This document shows positions 44,437 to 57,116 of a DNA stretch of 64,000 nucleotides, piece by piece. Under the pieces are notes generated by a model. That model made no database searches, was not told where the DNA came from, and worked only from the letters and a program-made list of their open reading frames with translations. Numbering within the stretch: position 1 is the first letter of the stretch; every line of letters begins with the position of its first letter. The DNA is from Armigeres subalbatus (taxonomy: Eukaryota > Arthropoda > Insecta > Diptera > Culicidae): assembly GCF_024139115.2 (NCBI RefSeq), contig NC_085140.1, positions 425,839,781 through 425,903,780 on the forward strand, in the 5' to 3' direction. The translations under genes were made by a program, and so were the position numbers.

Positions 44437-44614
44437 GGTTAATCAAATTCACACACCTAAAGGATTTTGACACTTGAGCTGAATTTAGTGAATTTGATGA
44501 ACCCCTGCACATTTAAAATGAACTCGATGTATGAAAAAGTAAACTCGGCACCGCTTGAACAGTGAGCGCGCTCAAACGTCGGGTTCATTCACTTGACCCG
44601 AGGAGTTCATTTTG
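44437..44614. mobile_element. J-family MITE fragment upstream of gene C
   Basis: TCAAATTCACACACCTAAAG, TTTGATGAACCCCTGCAC, GCACCGCTTGAAC and GCGCTCAAACGTCGG are degenerate J motifs, ending about 130 bases before the gene C start. Confidence 0.6.
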
Positions 44615-44743
44615 CGTTGGCCTTTGGAAGTAAAATATTTGATCTTGAGTTAAAAACAAACATCAGGTGCATTAACTTCTGAACAGATTTCAAAACTTAT
44701 GTTATTTATTTCGGCCACCGGCTGACTAAATAGTGATTTTATT

Positions 44744-47700
44744 ATGACTTCTTTGGAAATCAAAAAAGAACTTGATAGTTTCGACAGACAGATCTGTCGG
44801 CTATGTTTGAGCGAAGATTCACTTGAAAGTATATTCAAGGAAAACGATCTCCATCAATGGATATCGGATTATCTATCGATAGCGGTACGAATCGATATCT
44901 AAACATTTTCAGCTATGACTTATTTTCAAGTACATTTTCATAGGTCTCAATTGATGACCGCCTGAGTCAAACCATATGTTCTGTCTGCCGATTGCGATTA
45001 ACTGTCTTTCACCAATATCGGATACAATGTCACGAAGTGCAAAACAAGCTGCTCTCTAAACTCAAAGATGAAGATGAAAAAGCTGCCACCAGCAAAGCGG
45101 ATCATTCAAAGACGGATACGGGAACTGCATCACAAGCATCACGGGTAAGAAAAGGGCAGAAAGGTGTACCGCCGTTCCAGTGTGACGTTTGCCATAAGGT
45201 GTTTCTTGTCGGGAGGCAACTGACGGATCACAGAAGGACACATAGACCAAAGCATGTGTGCAAATTTTGTGGAGCCTCGTATGTACGACGGTAAGTAATT
45301 GAAACAATATGTGATCCCATGCATTTAAATAATACTAACATCATGTTTTCAAGTGATCAGTATGAAAGACACTTAGAAAAAACCCACGCAAACGAAGTTT
45401 TGCAAGATCAAAATGAAGCTAAGACAGACGATAAGGGGCAAACGGAAGGCGAACAACGCGAAATAAAAACTGAACCTCCTGAAGAACAGTCCTCTGTAGT
45501 AGGAGCACGTGAACAAATTGATGAGCTGGAACCTATGAATCAATCACAATATTCAAAGGTGGATGAATCTACTGTACAAGAAGATGCAGAACTGAAATCA
45601 AATGCAATTGAATTTCAAGATGATGAGTCTAGTTTGGGACATTCAGACGAAGAAGAATATCAGACAAATGTTATAGAGGATATAATTGTCGTCGAGGAAG
45701 TGAAAATAGAAACTACTCAGGAGGAAGACGAATCCACATCTCAAGTTGCTCTAACAACGTATATGACAGTGGGGGATGTTGATGCCAATGAGAAAGAGCT
45801 GCAGAAATTGGCAAAGGCTGCTAAAAAAGAGAGAGTTTATACCGGCGACCCTTTACAGTGCAAGATATGCTTCAAGCAATGCCGGTCCAAACAGGCGCTA
45901 TGGTGCCACAACAAATCTGTTCATGGACCGAAGAATCATGGTTGCGTACTATGTGGATTCAAATTTGCTTCACCGTAAGATATCCGATTACTGATTTAAT
46001 GCACTAAAAACATCTTTTTTTCATATTGCAGAAGCGATTTGCATGCTCATTTTCAGTGCAAACAACATTTGAGAAAGAAGAAAGAAGCACGCGAAAATGG
46101 AGTTAACGTAGTGGAGATCACTAAAAAAGGCACTGAAGAAGACAAATCAAACAAGAAACCAGATGAAGGTATCAATGAAACAGTTGATGATACTGTTCAA
46201 TCGTCTAATAAAGCTCTAGGTGCATCCGATCCATCTAAGCTTAATGACACACAGGATAGCATTATTGCTGAGGCTGATACTAGTGTCGAACAGAAGACTG
46301 AAACCACAAAGAGTGTCGATAGATATCCTTGCACAAAATGTAATCGCTCTTTTACCAGACAATGTCAGCTGAAAAACCATTTGAGAAATCATGACGAAAA
46401 AGCTAGGAATGACGGGGAGTCGAGCTTGAGCGATGATGACGATACAGACTATAGCGAAAGTGCTTCCGGTGTGAACCATTCTGAGCAAGGGAAAGAAGGT
46501 AGTGACGATGAAGAACAATTGCAATGTGATCTGTGCGATAAAGTGTTGGAAAGTAAGAAGAGGCTGCAGGACCACAAGCGTAACAAGCATAGACCTAAAA
46601 ACAATCCTTGTCTCATATGTGGCAAGCCTTTTATAATGAAGTAAGATGAGGATATTTCGTTGGGTAAATGTAGGTAATTTTTGTCATCCATTCCAGGAGT
46701 TCTATGGAACATCATATGCGAATTCATCGACCCAAAGTCAAACGTAAGCGTACGAAGCCATCAGATGAAGAACATAGACCGTTTAAGTGCGACGTATGTG
46801 AAAAAGCTTTCAAGATCAGGAGAAATCTGATATATCATAAAAAATATATCCATGGTCCGAAAAACCTCGAGTGCCACATTTGCGGTTTTCGCTTTTCAAT
46901 GCGGTAAGAAACTTCGGAAACTGTTTGACAGCTAAGTTTAATTCTTATTTTCCTCTAAACTCAGTTTTGCATTGGATATGCATGTACAGAGACACATACG
47001 TTACCGTGACAGTAGAGAGGACTATCTACCATTTCTACAGAAACAACAAAAAACAGAATCCATAACTGTTGACGATGACGACTCAAAAAGCGAATTGAAA
47101 GAATCCACCGAGAGCTCCATAAAGCTTTTAGGCACAGAAAGTGAACCCAATAGTTCAACCATCGAATGTGGTCAATGTGATAGAGTTTTCCAGGACCAGA
47201 GATCCCGGCTGCTTCACTACAAATATGCACATAAAAAGAAGCTAAAGTGCTCCGTATGCAACGTCATGTTCTCTTCACAGTATGATGTTGGTACTTATGT
47301 GATGAAAGCAAGTTTTCAACCAATGTGGTCTCGTTAAATTTCAGCAAGCGGATGGTAATCCATATGATCAAGAGGCACAAAAAAGAAGATGGTAGCTATC
47401 AACCCATGAAATGCGAGATATGCAACAAGGTTTTTCCAACCACGAGTCAATGGACAGAACACAAGATCATTCATGGACCGAGGAGATATTCCTGCAAGCT
47501 TTGCCCCAAAACTTTCACAAAATCGTAAGGCCATTCAAAAACGATTATGAGGTTCGCTTTATTACCAAGTGTTTCTCTTCCAGGCAGCATTTAAAATCAC
47601 ACTTGAATTTCCATGTGGACGTGGGAGATGATTTCATGAAACCTGCTCGTGTGAGAAAAGGTTATGAATGCGAAATATGCCACAAGGTAATCCAACTCAG

Positions 47701-49233
47701 GAAACATATGCAAGGTCACATCCGTAAAGTGCACGGATCGATACTCCATGAGTGTACGACTTGTAAAAGACTATTCAAGGAACGGTAAGATATTATTGGC
47801 CCTAACGATAATTAACAGTAATTGGCAAAGCTGTTTTTATCAAATTTCAGTCAAGAGCTAGAAATTCACATGGAAACGCATAATGCGCCACACCAAGAAG
47901 ATGGGAAGCTGTCAGAAAGTTCCAAAGGAAATGTTGACTCGTTGAATCAGGTTGAAAAGACAGATAACCAATCTGTGAATACCAGCGAGGCTAATTCAGA
48001 AACTGCAACGAGCAAAAGGTAAGTGATTTTTCTTTGAAAGAGTGTCAATTTGTTATCACTTGAGTAACATTCCTGGTCCTACCGAGAAATTTTTAAATTG
48101 GCTCGATCGGTCATTGTCATTGCGTTCCGGAATTATTGAGAAACCATTCATCCGTCGGAAAAAAAAATTCATTCAAATTAACGCAAATAGATGTGAATCG
48201 TGGAATGAAATCTATCCCCCTAAAGGGCTAGGTTGATCTCTTTCATGTGTTTTTCCCATTACATACCTGGGTACAAAGTTGGCTACATCGTCAGTACACC
48301 TATGCCTGGCGTATTGTAGAGCTCCATAATCGTCGGTCTTCGGCGATGTTCCTCTAGTTTCCCCGAAAGTTTACACGAGCAAGACACCATTCCCACCCCC
48401 AATTAAAATAATATTTTTCACTGTTTTACTTTATTGTAGCAAAGAGCGTCAAGACCAGGCTTCAGAGCAGATTGGAGAGTTTGAGTGTGGTGAATGTCAC
48501 AAAGAGTTCAAAAATACTAAATATTTGTACAATCACATAAGAAATGTGCATGAACCGAAGCAGCATTTATGCTCGTCATGTGGAAAAGCATTTTTATCAC
48601 GGTAATATCATAACTTTTTTTCTCAAATTCATTTATTCAATTTCATTACTATTTTATTATATTTTAGGCAATACCTGATAAGGCATCAGTCAACTCATAA
48701 AAATGACCATCAGCCACTCAGTTGTACAAAATGCAACAAAACATTTCCATCGTGGAGAAAAACATATATGCATATGCGACTCCATGCTCCAAGAATACAT
48801 AAATGTAATGTTGATGATTGCACTAAAGCTTATACTACAAAGTATGAAGATCAAGTTCTTTAATGACAACAACATAACTAGGATATTTTGTCTTTTCAGT
48901 GGACAGTTATTAGTTCATATGAAGAGTCACAATTCGAAAAAACTCAGTGAAGAAAAACCAGTTGACCAGTCCAATGAAGACGAAAATTCTCAGAAGAAAA
49001 AGCGTAAGAGCGTCAAACGTAAGACATATTCCTGCACAATATGTGTTAAAAAGTTTCGCTCAAAGGTCAAATTAGATGCGCACAACGAGGAGAAACATCA
49101 AAGCAATAGAAAACAGGCTGAACAACAACCGGAATCGAATGCGCCACGAGAAAAAGACGTAAATCGTGCCAGCTTACCAGATGGCTCTGTTATCTTGTTT
49201 GAACCTGAAGAGTTCAAAATTGAACCGGAGTGA
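44744..49233 (+). CDS. Gene C, long ZAD-C2H2 protein with about 20 zinc fingers (12 exons)
   Basis: Exons: 44744-44884, 44944-45290, 45354-45974, 46032-46640, 46697-46903, 46965-47279, 47345-47524, 47584-47784, 47851-48018, 48440-48601, 48668-48841, 48900-49233; 1152 codons, all GT-AG. ZAD Cys at 18, 21, 59 and 62 (CRLC, CSVC) match the A genes exactly. About 20 C2H2 fingers run from CDVCHKVF (exon 2) to CTICVKKF (exon 12). One, spanning exons 11-12, is the variant C-x4-C (CNVDDC). Exon 3 has a long acidic linker with VIEDIIVVEEVKIE, like the A-gene linker; IKTEP and FKIEPE are further SUMO-type sites. Introns 2-11 are all phase 2, each within a finger. Likely a nuclear DNA-binding or chromatin factor of unknown target. 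It appears fully intact. The ATG at 44744 gives the ZAD its usual spacing. Confidence 0.92.
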
Positions 49234-50974
49234 AATGTTTATTGTAATAATTGATAATTTTATAATTGATAATATAATTTTTTCTAATACAGACAACTTT
49301 CGCTGTTTGAGTATTTTATCAAATCGTAGCCCAACTCACCACTAGGTATGTGCATTCCAAGTTCACTTGTTGGATTATCTTCAGTTGGTCCAATTAAAAG
49401 AAAACAAAATCACCCCCATACTGCCGTTATAAACATATATAGGGAATAAGTTAATAAGGTTTAATAAGTTATATATAGGGCAAACATGGGACAAATATGC
49501 ATATGACGGCAGTATAGAGCGTGATTGTGCCTTTCTCTTGCATATGTTATGAGAAAAAACAGAAGTGAGGTCAAAATTGCACTTTACGGAGATAGATTCC
49601 ATTTTAATCGATTCACATCTATTTGCGTTGATTTGAATGCATTGGATGTTTTAGACGTAAACTACGTCTAGGGGAAGACTCGGAAATTTCCACATTTAAG
49701 ACCGTCGCGAAATTAGAAGAGATTTCAAATGCTATACACCCAGTTCTTTTTTTTACACGGGTGGGTTTTAGTTGATTACGACCTTTAGCGTTAATGAAAC
49801 TATGAGTTAATCCCATGAAAAAATTCACAGAAAATCAAAGAAAATTCAGGTGGTATTTAAAACGCTGTGAAAAATCAGGTTGACCACGAAATTAAAGAAT
49901 ACCAACCGTGTAAAAAATGGTCTTTATCTTTCGAAGGATTTTCGAGGTTTTTTTTATCAATTGATTCGGAAACTCTACAGCAATTTGCCAATTCCATAGA
50001 TACTATTGATTATCAACGTTAAACTATTGAAAATGTTATTTCTTTCCAAACCTGGTAAATAATTCAGAATAAATCCCGTTCATGCATCCCCAATAAGGAC
50101 ATCAGATTGATATATGATACGGACCCAGTCAACACAAGATCGTATAGGATGTCACATAAGATGCTAAAGTGAAGGCCATATAGGTACTTCCCCATACAAT
50201 ATGTACGTATATCGCCTCCACTTTAGCATTTTAAGTTGCATGATATACAATTTTGTGTGGACTGGGGACCTTTGGTTCAATACTTCCTTTTTCCTGTGTA
50301 TACACGTGTTTCGCGTGCGCGCGTCATTTTCATGCTGGATTTCACGGAAAGCAGACCAGGGCGTCCAGAAGCGGCCCCAGCGACAACGGCTGTCGCAGGG
50401 GTGGTGGTGCAGCAGAATTTTTTTCGCTCGGTGGTGGTAGCGGTCGTGGCAGCGTCAGCATATCATTTACATGGACATTTGAATATTTTTAGCTACATAT
50501 ATGCAGCGTGTTTTCCTATTTACCTTTCTTAAACAAAATGGAATCATGTGTCTGTTTTGCCCTATTCATAATCACATATCGAGCTATATCTATGTAACAA
50601 AATAAACAAAATTTAGCCAAAATTCCAAAATATGTTCAGATGTCCAAAATACCATCGTAGCCCTATATATTAAACGAAACTCTCCGTCAATTTGCAAATT
50701 TTATTGAAAACTTTGATTGTCAACTTCAAACTATTGAAAAATTTTAATTCCAAAAATTCTTTCCAATGCCAGTTAAAAACGGCAACGGCCAAAGCCAGTG
50801 AAAAAATCAGAACCAACTAATGCCATTCACAACACGGACATCAATTTGACATTGGCTCATCGCTCCATTCCTCTATGCATAAAAAGACCCGTGTTTCGGG
50901 CTCGCGCCGCGCGTCATTTGCGTTCGAGCATTCCCGGAGAGCGGACACGACGCTCCATCGGTAGCCGTGAGTCA
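49234..50974. other. No gene seen; includes two small MITEs and a decayed internal duplication
   Basis: No canonical AATAAA was seen just after gene C. 49418-49516 (ATACTGCCGTTATA / GACGGCAGTAT) and 50133-50270 (CCAGTCAACACAAG / TTTGTGTGGACTGG) are palindromic MITEs. 49960-50400 and 50670-50960 share GAAACTCT.C..CAATTTGC, CGTGTTTCG and GCGCGTCATTT in the same order, an old tandem duplication of unknown nature. Confidence 0.45.
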
Positions 50975-51060
50975 GTATTTTTTTTGTTCTTAAAATGCTT
51001 TATTTACAGATTCAGGTGTACATGGTCAAGTAACTTCTCAGAGATTCATTGCTTTTATTA

Positions 51061-51490
51061 TTATGTGTAACTTCTACCTTTTACTGTTCTATTACAATTT
51101 ATTGTAGTATAGTGGAGATCCTCGAAACTAATATGATTATGCTGGATAATCATACTGATGTTCATTATTGTTGTCTGCCATAAGTTGGTCATTAACGGAC
51201 ATTCGGCAAACTTATGCTTCAGTGTTTCTACTTGCCCACAAAGCTGACAATTTGGATTGTCCCTTCTCTCCTGCTTAAAGAACAGCTCATTATGGTTTAT
51301 TTTGCCATGGACCAGAAGAAAATATATAGACTTTGTAACCAGTGGTGTGTTGATCTGTCCAAGATTGTTGAGATTTTCGTGGTTTTTGTATTCGGTTTTT
51401 GTTGTATATGCCTTGAAAGTTATTGATCCATTGAAACTTGACCCAATCAACACCCACTGTGCCGACATCAGCAGCATAGGATAGTTCCAC
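51061..51490 (-). mobile_element. L1-like element, 3' part: RVT zinc-binding domain
   Basis: Minus reading gives YFLLVHGKINHNELFFKQER, then CQLCGQVETLKHKFAECPL: the C-x2-C-x7-H-x4-C zinc site at the C-terminus of L1/Tx1-type ORF2 (zf-RVT). T-rich DNA at 50970-50980 may mark the poly(A) end. Confidence 0.75.
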
Positions 51491-52335
51491 TACTCAACAC
51501 CAGGTGTACGCAAGGACATGGGAGGCCATGGTGGGTGGTGTAATGGGGACAGCGATAGGGCGAAAATGTGATGAGGGAAAAAGGTAACGGTCAAGCCCAA
51601 TGCCAAGCCTTTTCGCGTGAACGACCACCATCGCTAAATGGCAATTAGCTTGCAACTTTTGCTAGAAAAAGACGTGAGTCGATTAGCTATCCGGAAAATT
51701 AAAACCAAGAAGTTAAAGTCGAAGATCTGTGAAAAAGTGAATTGCGCGACATAGGAGGAAATATCCAGGACCCCTTTTTTGGCTAGACCTTAGTGCACCC
51801 ACATCAGTCTACGTGAACTCGGCCGTGGAGTGTTCTTGGAGCCATTAACCAAGCAGCGGTGGACCGCTTGCGTCCGAAGCTCGACCCTACACGCTCTGGG
51901 CCAGATTTGCCATTCTAGCACGTCCGTGGCACAACTGTCCAGACACCGCCATTTTGTGGATATCACCAACGCTGCAGGCACTCCGTGACTGGGTTCGAGG
52001 AGACAAGCCAGCATCGAAACCTCGAGGTAGTGTCCCCCCCGAGACAGTCCAATACGGGCTATAATTGGAGCTACCCGGTAGCGACGTTAGAGGAAGCGGT
52101 TGGAGTAGCGGAACGTGAAGGGGGCCCCCACCGAAGAGAAGTGAGGTAGGAGGTAGATTAAGGAAGTGGGAATACGAAGGAGTAATAAAGGTACCTGTGT
52201 GTAATTTGAAGAATCCGGTTTTGGTGTTCAAGTGGAAGTTTCCTGTATTTTCTTGGCCGCGATAATCAAGCGCGTACGCCGACCCTGAGGCTATTGAATA
52301 AGGGGGGTCTCATTAGTGCTGGGCAGGGAACGCCC
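51491..52335. mobile_element. Unclassified insertion of about 0.85 kb within the L1-like element
   Basis: It lies between SLSSDEKL (52342, minus) and the zf-RVT segment of the same element, so it is an insertion or replacement. It is GC-rich, with short frames but no domain. A solo LTR is possible; clear TG..CA ends or a target duplication were not found. Confidence 0.4.
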
Positions 52336-52896
52336 CTTTAGTTACAACTTTTCATCAGATGACAAACTTCGGTTGTTTATGTTTTTCCACACAGCTTTCC
52401 AGTTTCGCGTGTATCGCGATGTAACTGCAATGGGAGGCAGTTGGTTTAGGAGATGGTTATAGATGGCGTTGGATACTGGATTTGAAACAAGATGTCCCGG
52501 TAGATCGTCCAAAATCGGTTTAATTATTTTAAGATGCAGAAGATCCGCGGGGATCTGGGGCATTTGCATATATTGTGCTAATGCCGGTGTCACGTCAAGT
52601 GTCTTCAGATATCGGTTGACCAAAAGCGCTTTTGTTTTTAGATCCGGAGAATGTAGTCCCAAGCCTCCTTTTAATTTCAACCTGAAAACGTCTCATCTTG
52701 ACTCTTTGTGCTGGAACCCCACTCCATAAAAAGTATCCGAATTGCTTGGTGAACTGTGCAACATATTTGTTTGGCATTGGTAAAATTGACGACATGTATC
52801 ATAATTTTGAGCAAATATAAGTATTTAAAAGTATAACTTTTTGCTTGATGTTTACAAAACGCGGATGATGCATCCATAGCCATAGCAGACCGTTCA
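52336..52896 (-). mobile_element. L1-like element, ORF2 region after the RT domain
   Basis: Overlapping minus frames read QFTKQFGYFLWSGVPAQRVK and LKGGLGLHSPDLKTKALLVN, the segment between RT and zf-RVT of L1/Tx1-type ORF2. A frameshift near 52680 separates them. Confidence 0.7.
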
Positions 52897-52905
52897 CGTG
52901 TCGAT

Positions 52906-54824
52906 GATTGTACGACAATTCCCCGAAAACCAATTCCCCGAATGCAATTTCCCCGAATAACAATTCCCCGAACGTAACAATTCCCCGAATGAAACAATTC
53001 CCCGAATGTAACATTTCCCCGAATGCTTCTCTCTTCTTTTTGAGTGCGGCACAAAGAGATTGGAGGATTTCTGATCCAGAGGTTGAGAGTTCGTTTCTCG
53101 GTTCGGCTTAGGATGCTTCTGGGTGAGAAGCATTTTCGGCTCTTTGAGCATAGTGTGTCCATTGCACTTGCCACACAAGACATTCATGTAACTGGCAGGC
53201 ACGGGAAAGCTTTCAATAACTGTGGAAATGCTAGCAGAACACTAAGTTGAAAAACAACCCAAGGCGAAGTCAAGAGATATTGCTTTCTTTAAATGTATTA
53301 GTATCCTTGGTATGATGAATTCATCTGCCCAGTTTAAAAAAAAAGGAAAAAAAGGAAGTGTCAATGTCTCCTGAAATGAACACATTTGCCTGGTATAAGG
53401 CAAAGAGGATAGATAGTCCCTTCTTTAAATGAACTCGTTTGTCTGAAATAAAGTGAATCAATGAAACAGTGCCTTCTTTAAATGATCCCGTGTACCCGAT
53501 GTAATGGTAATGGAGGAGATAATGCCTTCTTTATATAAGCTCGTCTATCCAGTATAAAGCGTCTCGAGAGAGAACGTCTGTCCATAATAAGGCAAGAAGA
53601 AGAGATAATTCGTTCACTATAGGGGCGCGCCTGCCAGATATAATAAAGGATTGATATGGAGCAATTATATGTTTAAAACTGCTGCTATGCTACACTTATC
53701 CAAGAAAAAGCCAATTTTAAGAACAATCTGAAACAAAAAATGCCTATTGCTATTCTGAGAAAATGAATTCGGCAAAATGTTTTTCGATAAAAATTATACA
53801 TTCAATACATATTGCTTATATATTTTTACCTTATTCTGGCCAAATTGGTATCAAAATAAGAGAGCACTTTAATATTTATTATCATTCTTAATTCATTTAT
53901 ATTTGCATTATTTCAAGCTAACGCCTATTTCTGAAGAAGGGACCACATCTACCATTGCCTTACTTTCATGTAAATGATTTCTTTTAAAGAATGGATTACA
54001 TCCATATTATCTTATTCCGGGCAGATACGTGTTATTAAAGATAGAATAATAGCAATAATAATCTGGGGAAACACTCCCTAAAGGAGCGACGCATTCACCA
54101 TTGTCTTAGTCCGGGCAAACGCAACATTTTTGTTTAAAAGGATTCACAGCCAACATTGCCTCAAACTTCTTGAGAAGGTATTTACAGGACAGGAGTTTAA
54201 TTTCGAAGATAAAAAAATATTTACCAAAAACGCTTTCAATCGGAATTGCCGTTTGCGATTCTGTTTTTGAAAAAACACGTTGTTCGACTATTATAGATCA
54301 AAAAGCACCTTGGAAATCATACTACCCTGATATTTTTATAATTTTAAAACAGATCTTGGAGGATCAAAAATATCTTATACTACCAAAGGATATTGAGCTG
54401 ATAAGTGTAGCATAGTTACGGTGTACTTTGTAGATTGGACACTAGTGATACTCATGTTTTTCTTTTGAAATCCTTATTCAAATTGCTATCAGAAATCAAG
54501 GAAGGTGTGGGTTCAATCTAGGTTAAAAATCACGAAAGCGAGGGTTACTACTCCTGGCCATGCCCATCTTCACCAAAGGATATTGCGCTGGTAATGTCCA
54601 ATAAGACACACTTGAATGTATCTTTAAACGCTGATTTTTTTCGAACGCATACAGTCGATTGCGAAGATGTGTTTGTAAGGGGTACTATGTTTTCGGGGAA
54701 TTGTTCCATTCGGGGAAATGTTACATTCGGGGAAATTGCATTCGGGGAATTGTTACATTCGGGGAAATTACATTCGGGGAAATTGCATTCGGGGAATTGG
54801 TTTTCGGGGAATTGTCGTACAATC
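52906..54824. mobile_element. 1919-bp non-autonomous Mutator-like element with tandem-repeat termini
   Basis: Both ends read GATTGTACGACAATTCCCCG inward, then a series of about 12-18-bp units with the core ATTCCCCGAATG (seven at the left, nine or so at the right). An exact 9-bp target duplication CGTGTCGAT (52897-52905, 54825-54833) fits the Mutator superfamily. Inside are a SINE and CCTTATTCCGGGCAAACGC units in inverted orientation on the two sides (about 53380-53640 versus 53930-54170). An 81-codon frame at 54170-54415 has no recognised domain. It is inserted in the RT-coding part of the L1-like element. Confidence 0.85.
53050..53262 (+). mobile_element. Feilai-like SINE inside the Mutator-like element
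   Basis: GAGAGTTCGTTTCTCGG (B-box-like), GAGCATAGTGTGTCCATTGC, ACTTGCCACACAAGACA and GAAAGCTTTCAATAACTGTG match the SINE at 24912-25169; the (AAG)n tail is missing. Confidence 0.7.
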
Positions 54825-54833
54825 CGTGTCGAT

Positions 54834-57112
54834 ACACCTTTTCCCGTTCAAGGCTACAGTATCCTTCAAATTGTTTTTGAAAATCACGCCTAGAACTTGG
54901 ATTGCTTCTTTCTTGATTATACCATCCCAGTTTGGAAGTGGTGCCCCGATCTTCATTGACTCCGCCCGTGCTCCGTTTGGTGCTGCTGCACCAAAACGTT
55001 CGAAGCAGTCCAAAATCCGTTGAATTTTTGATGAACAGCGCACAATGATCGTAACGTCATCTGCATATGCAATTACACATTCTCCTGGTTCATTGCATAT
55101 TTCCGCCAAGGTATCTAGAAGTGGTTGCAGATATAACACGAATAGTAGCATACTAAGTGGATCTCCTTGCCGAACAGATCTTCTAATGGCAAAACCTCGG
55201 GCAAAACTTTCACTTGTTCGGCCATTGATAAGTAGTTGAGATTTGGAATGAGCTGTTAGAGCAGTCAAAAGGTCCGCGAAACGATTGTTAAAACCCATCC
55301 TACGGATAGTTGACATAAGGTATGACCGGCTCACCCTATCGAAAGCATGGCTAAGATCACATGCTATGATAATTTTTCCTGTACCTTCTTGTTTGGAAAT
55401 TGCTATTTGGTCCCGAATAGTACATGTTGCTTCAAAGATGTTACGATTCCCGTTACTGCATTTTTGGTGAGGGGAAAGCACAGCTGGTGTAAACTGTTCG
55501 AGGCGATGTTTCATAACTCTACTGAATATTTTGTAGTCAACATTCAAAAGTGTTATTGGTCTAAGCGAGCTCAGACTGTTGTCTCCTCCACATTTGCGTA
55601 CCAAGACAATAACTCCATCCTGCAGATCCTGTCGAACCACTCCACTTTTGATATCGTTCATCACCATCACCGGCTCTCGTTTTATTACATCCCATGATTT
55701 GACATAGAATTCTCTTGTGAGGCCAACCTTGCCCAGCGATTTATTTGGTGCAGAATCCTTCATAGCGCGAAAAACTTCATTCTCATCTATGTCATCCATG
55801 ATCCGACTATTCCCATCATGACTTTCAGCAAGTACTCTCCTAGGGTGAAAAAGTTCGGCTTCTACAACCTCTTCTTCGTCGAAAAGGTTTCGGTAATGCT
55901 CTAGAATCCGTTGACGTATTACTGCCGGCTCCGTAACTCGCTGTTGATTCACCTCCAATGTTGTGATACTCGTGCCCCGTCTCCTGTTTTCTTGCTCCGC
56001 AATTTGAAAAATAGATTCTTACATCTTCGCCTCCCAGGAACGCAACACTTGGTTTTCTCCTCGAATCAGTAAAACGTTTTTGTTGCTGCAGCATAATAGC
56101 TTTGATCCTGTTTATTTCGGTAGTGCAATCTTGTTCCCTATGCTGCTCAAAAGCGCGATGCAAACACGTATAGTAGAAGGCCATGGTGTTGTTGAATGTT
56201 TGCAATGCGTTAGAGTTTTTCCAGCGATAAAAAGATGCTATTTTCTTTTTTGCATATGAAGCCCACCAGTCAGCCCAAGAGCCGTAATTTCTTTTTTGCC
56301 GCACCCAGTAGTTCCATTTACTCCTCAATTCATTCACATTCTCGTCAGTGAGCAGATGATTATTCAGTTTCCAGTACGGTCGCTGAAAGGTAGTTATTCG
56401 CAATGGGAGAACTATACGCGATACAACAGCTTTGTGGTCACTGAAGCAGTTAACTTCATGCCTACAGTAGTGTGCATTCGACAGACACGTTGATGTGACG
56501 TATATTCTGTCTATTCTCGACATCGATCTACCACGGACGAATGAGTAGTCGATATGTTGGTTGAATCGCTTCCAAACATCTTTCAAATTCAGACTATCGC
56601 ACAAACGCTTCAACATTGGACTTATGTTGGAAACACCTGTTGCGTCGATGGGATCAATTACTGAGTTGAAGTCACCCAACAATATGGTATGCGTAGCGTA
56701 GCTTTGCAAATACTGTGGTACAGTTTGATTAAAAAACATCTCCCGCGCGGCTCTGTTGTTTGAACCCGACGGTGCGTAAATGTTTACCACCTTCACCAAA
56801 TGTTCGTCATTTCCCAATTCTATGCATATGACCCTTGAATCCAAGCTACGATCTACTCGTCTAACATCAATACTACTACGCACTCCTATCGCTGTGCCAC
56901 GCTGTGTTTCATTGATATTCATTATCATTTGATATCCAGGAATATTTATACATTCTCCGACTACCTCTTGGAACGCTATAATATCTAAATCTAGTGTGTA
57001 GACGAAAGCCCTCAGCGCGTTTATTTTGTTTGTGTTACTTATGCCGTTAAGATTGATTGTTGCAAATGTATAAGTATAATTAGGCATAGTATTTAAGTCA
57101 CCCATAGTCCGT
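54834..57112 (-). mobile_element. L1-like element, ORF2: endonuclease and reverse transcriptase
   Basis: From the ATG at 57105 (minus): an APE endonuclease with INLNGISNTNKI, DIIAFQEV, NIYAPSG, LLGDFNSVIDP and CFSDHKAVV. After a frameshift near 55965 the RT follows: LRPITLLNVDYKIFSRVMK, GKIIIACDLSHAFDRVSR, RRSVRQGDPLSMLLFVLYL and AYADDVTI (YADD box intact). APE-RT without RNase H, with LLNVDYKI and a zf-RVT tail, fits the L1/Tx1 group. The Mutator-like element interrupts it just after the RT. Confidence 0.85.
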
Positions 57113-57116
57113 TGAG

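Noticed and set aside
49960..50960. A pair of LTRs flanking a small element
   Set aside because: The two similar segments are only loosely related, lack TG..CA ends and target duplications, and enclose no coding sequence.
52906..53035. Regular ATTCCCCGAATG units resembling a CRISPR-like repeat array
   Set aside because: Eukaryotic context, no unique spacers of uniform length, and the array is part of an inverted terminal repeat with a 9-bp target duplication.
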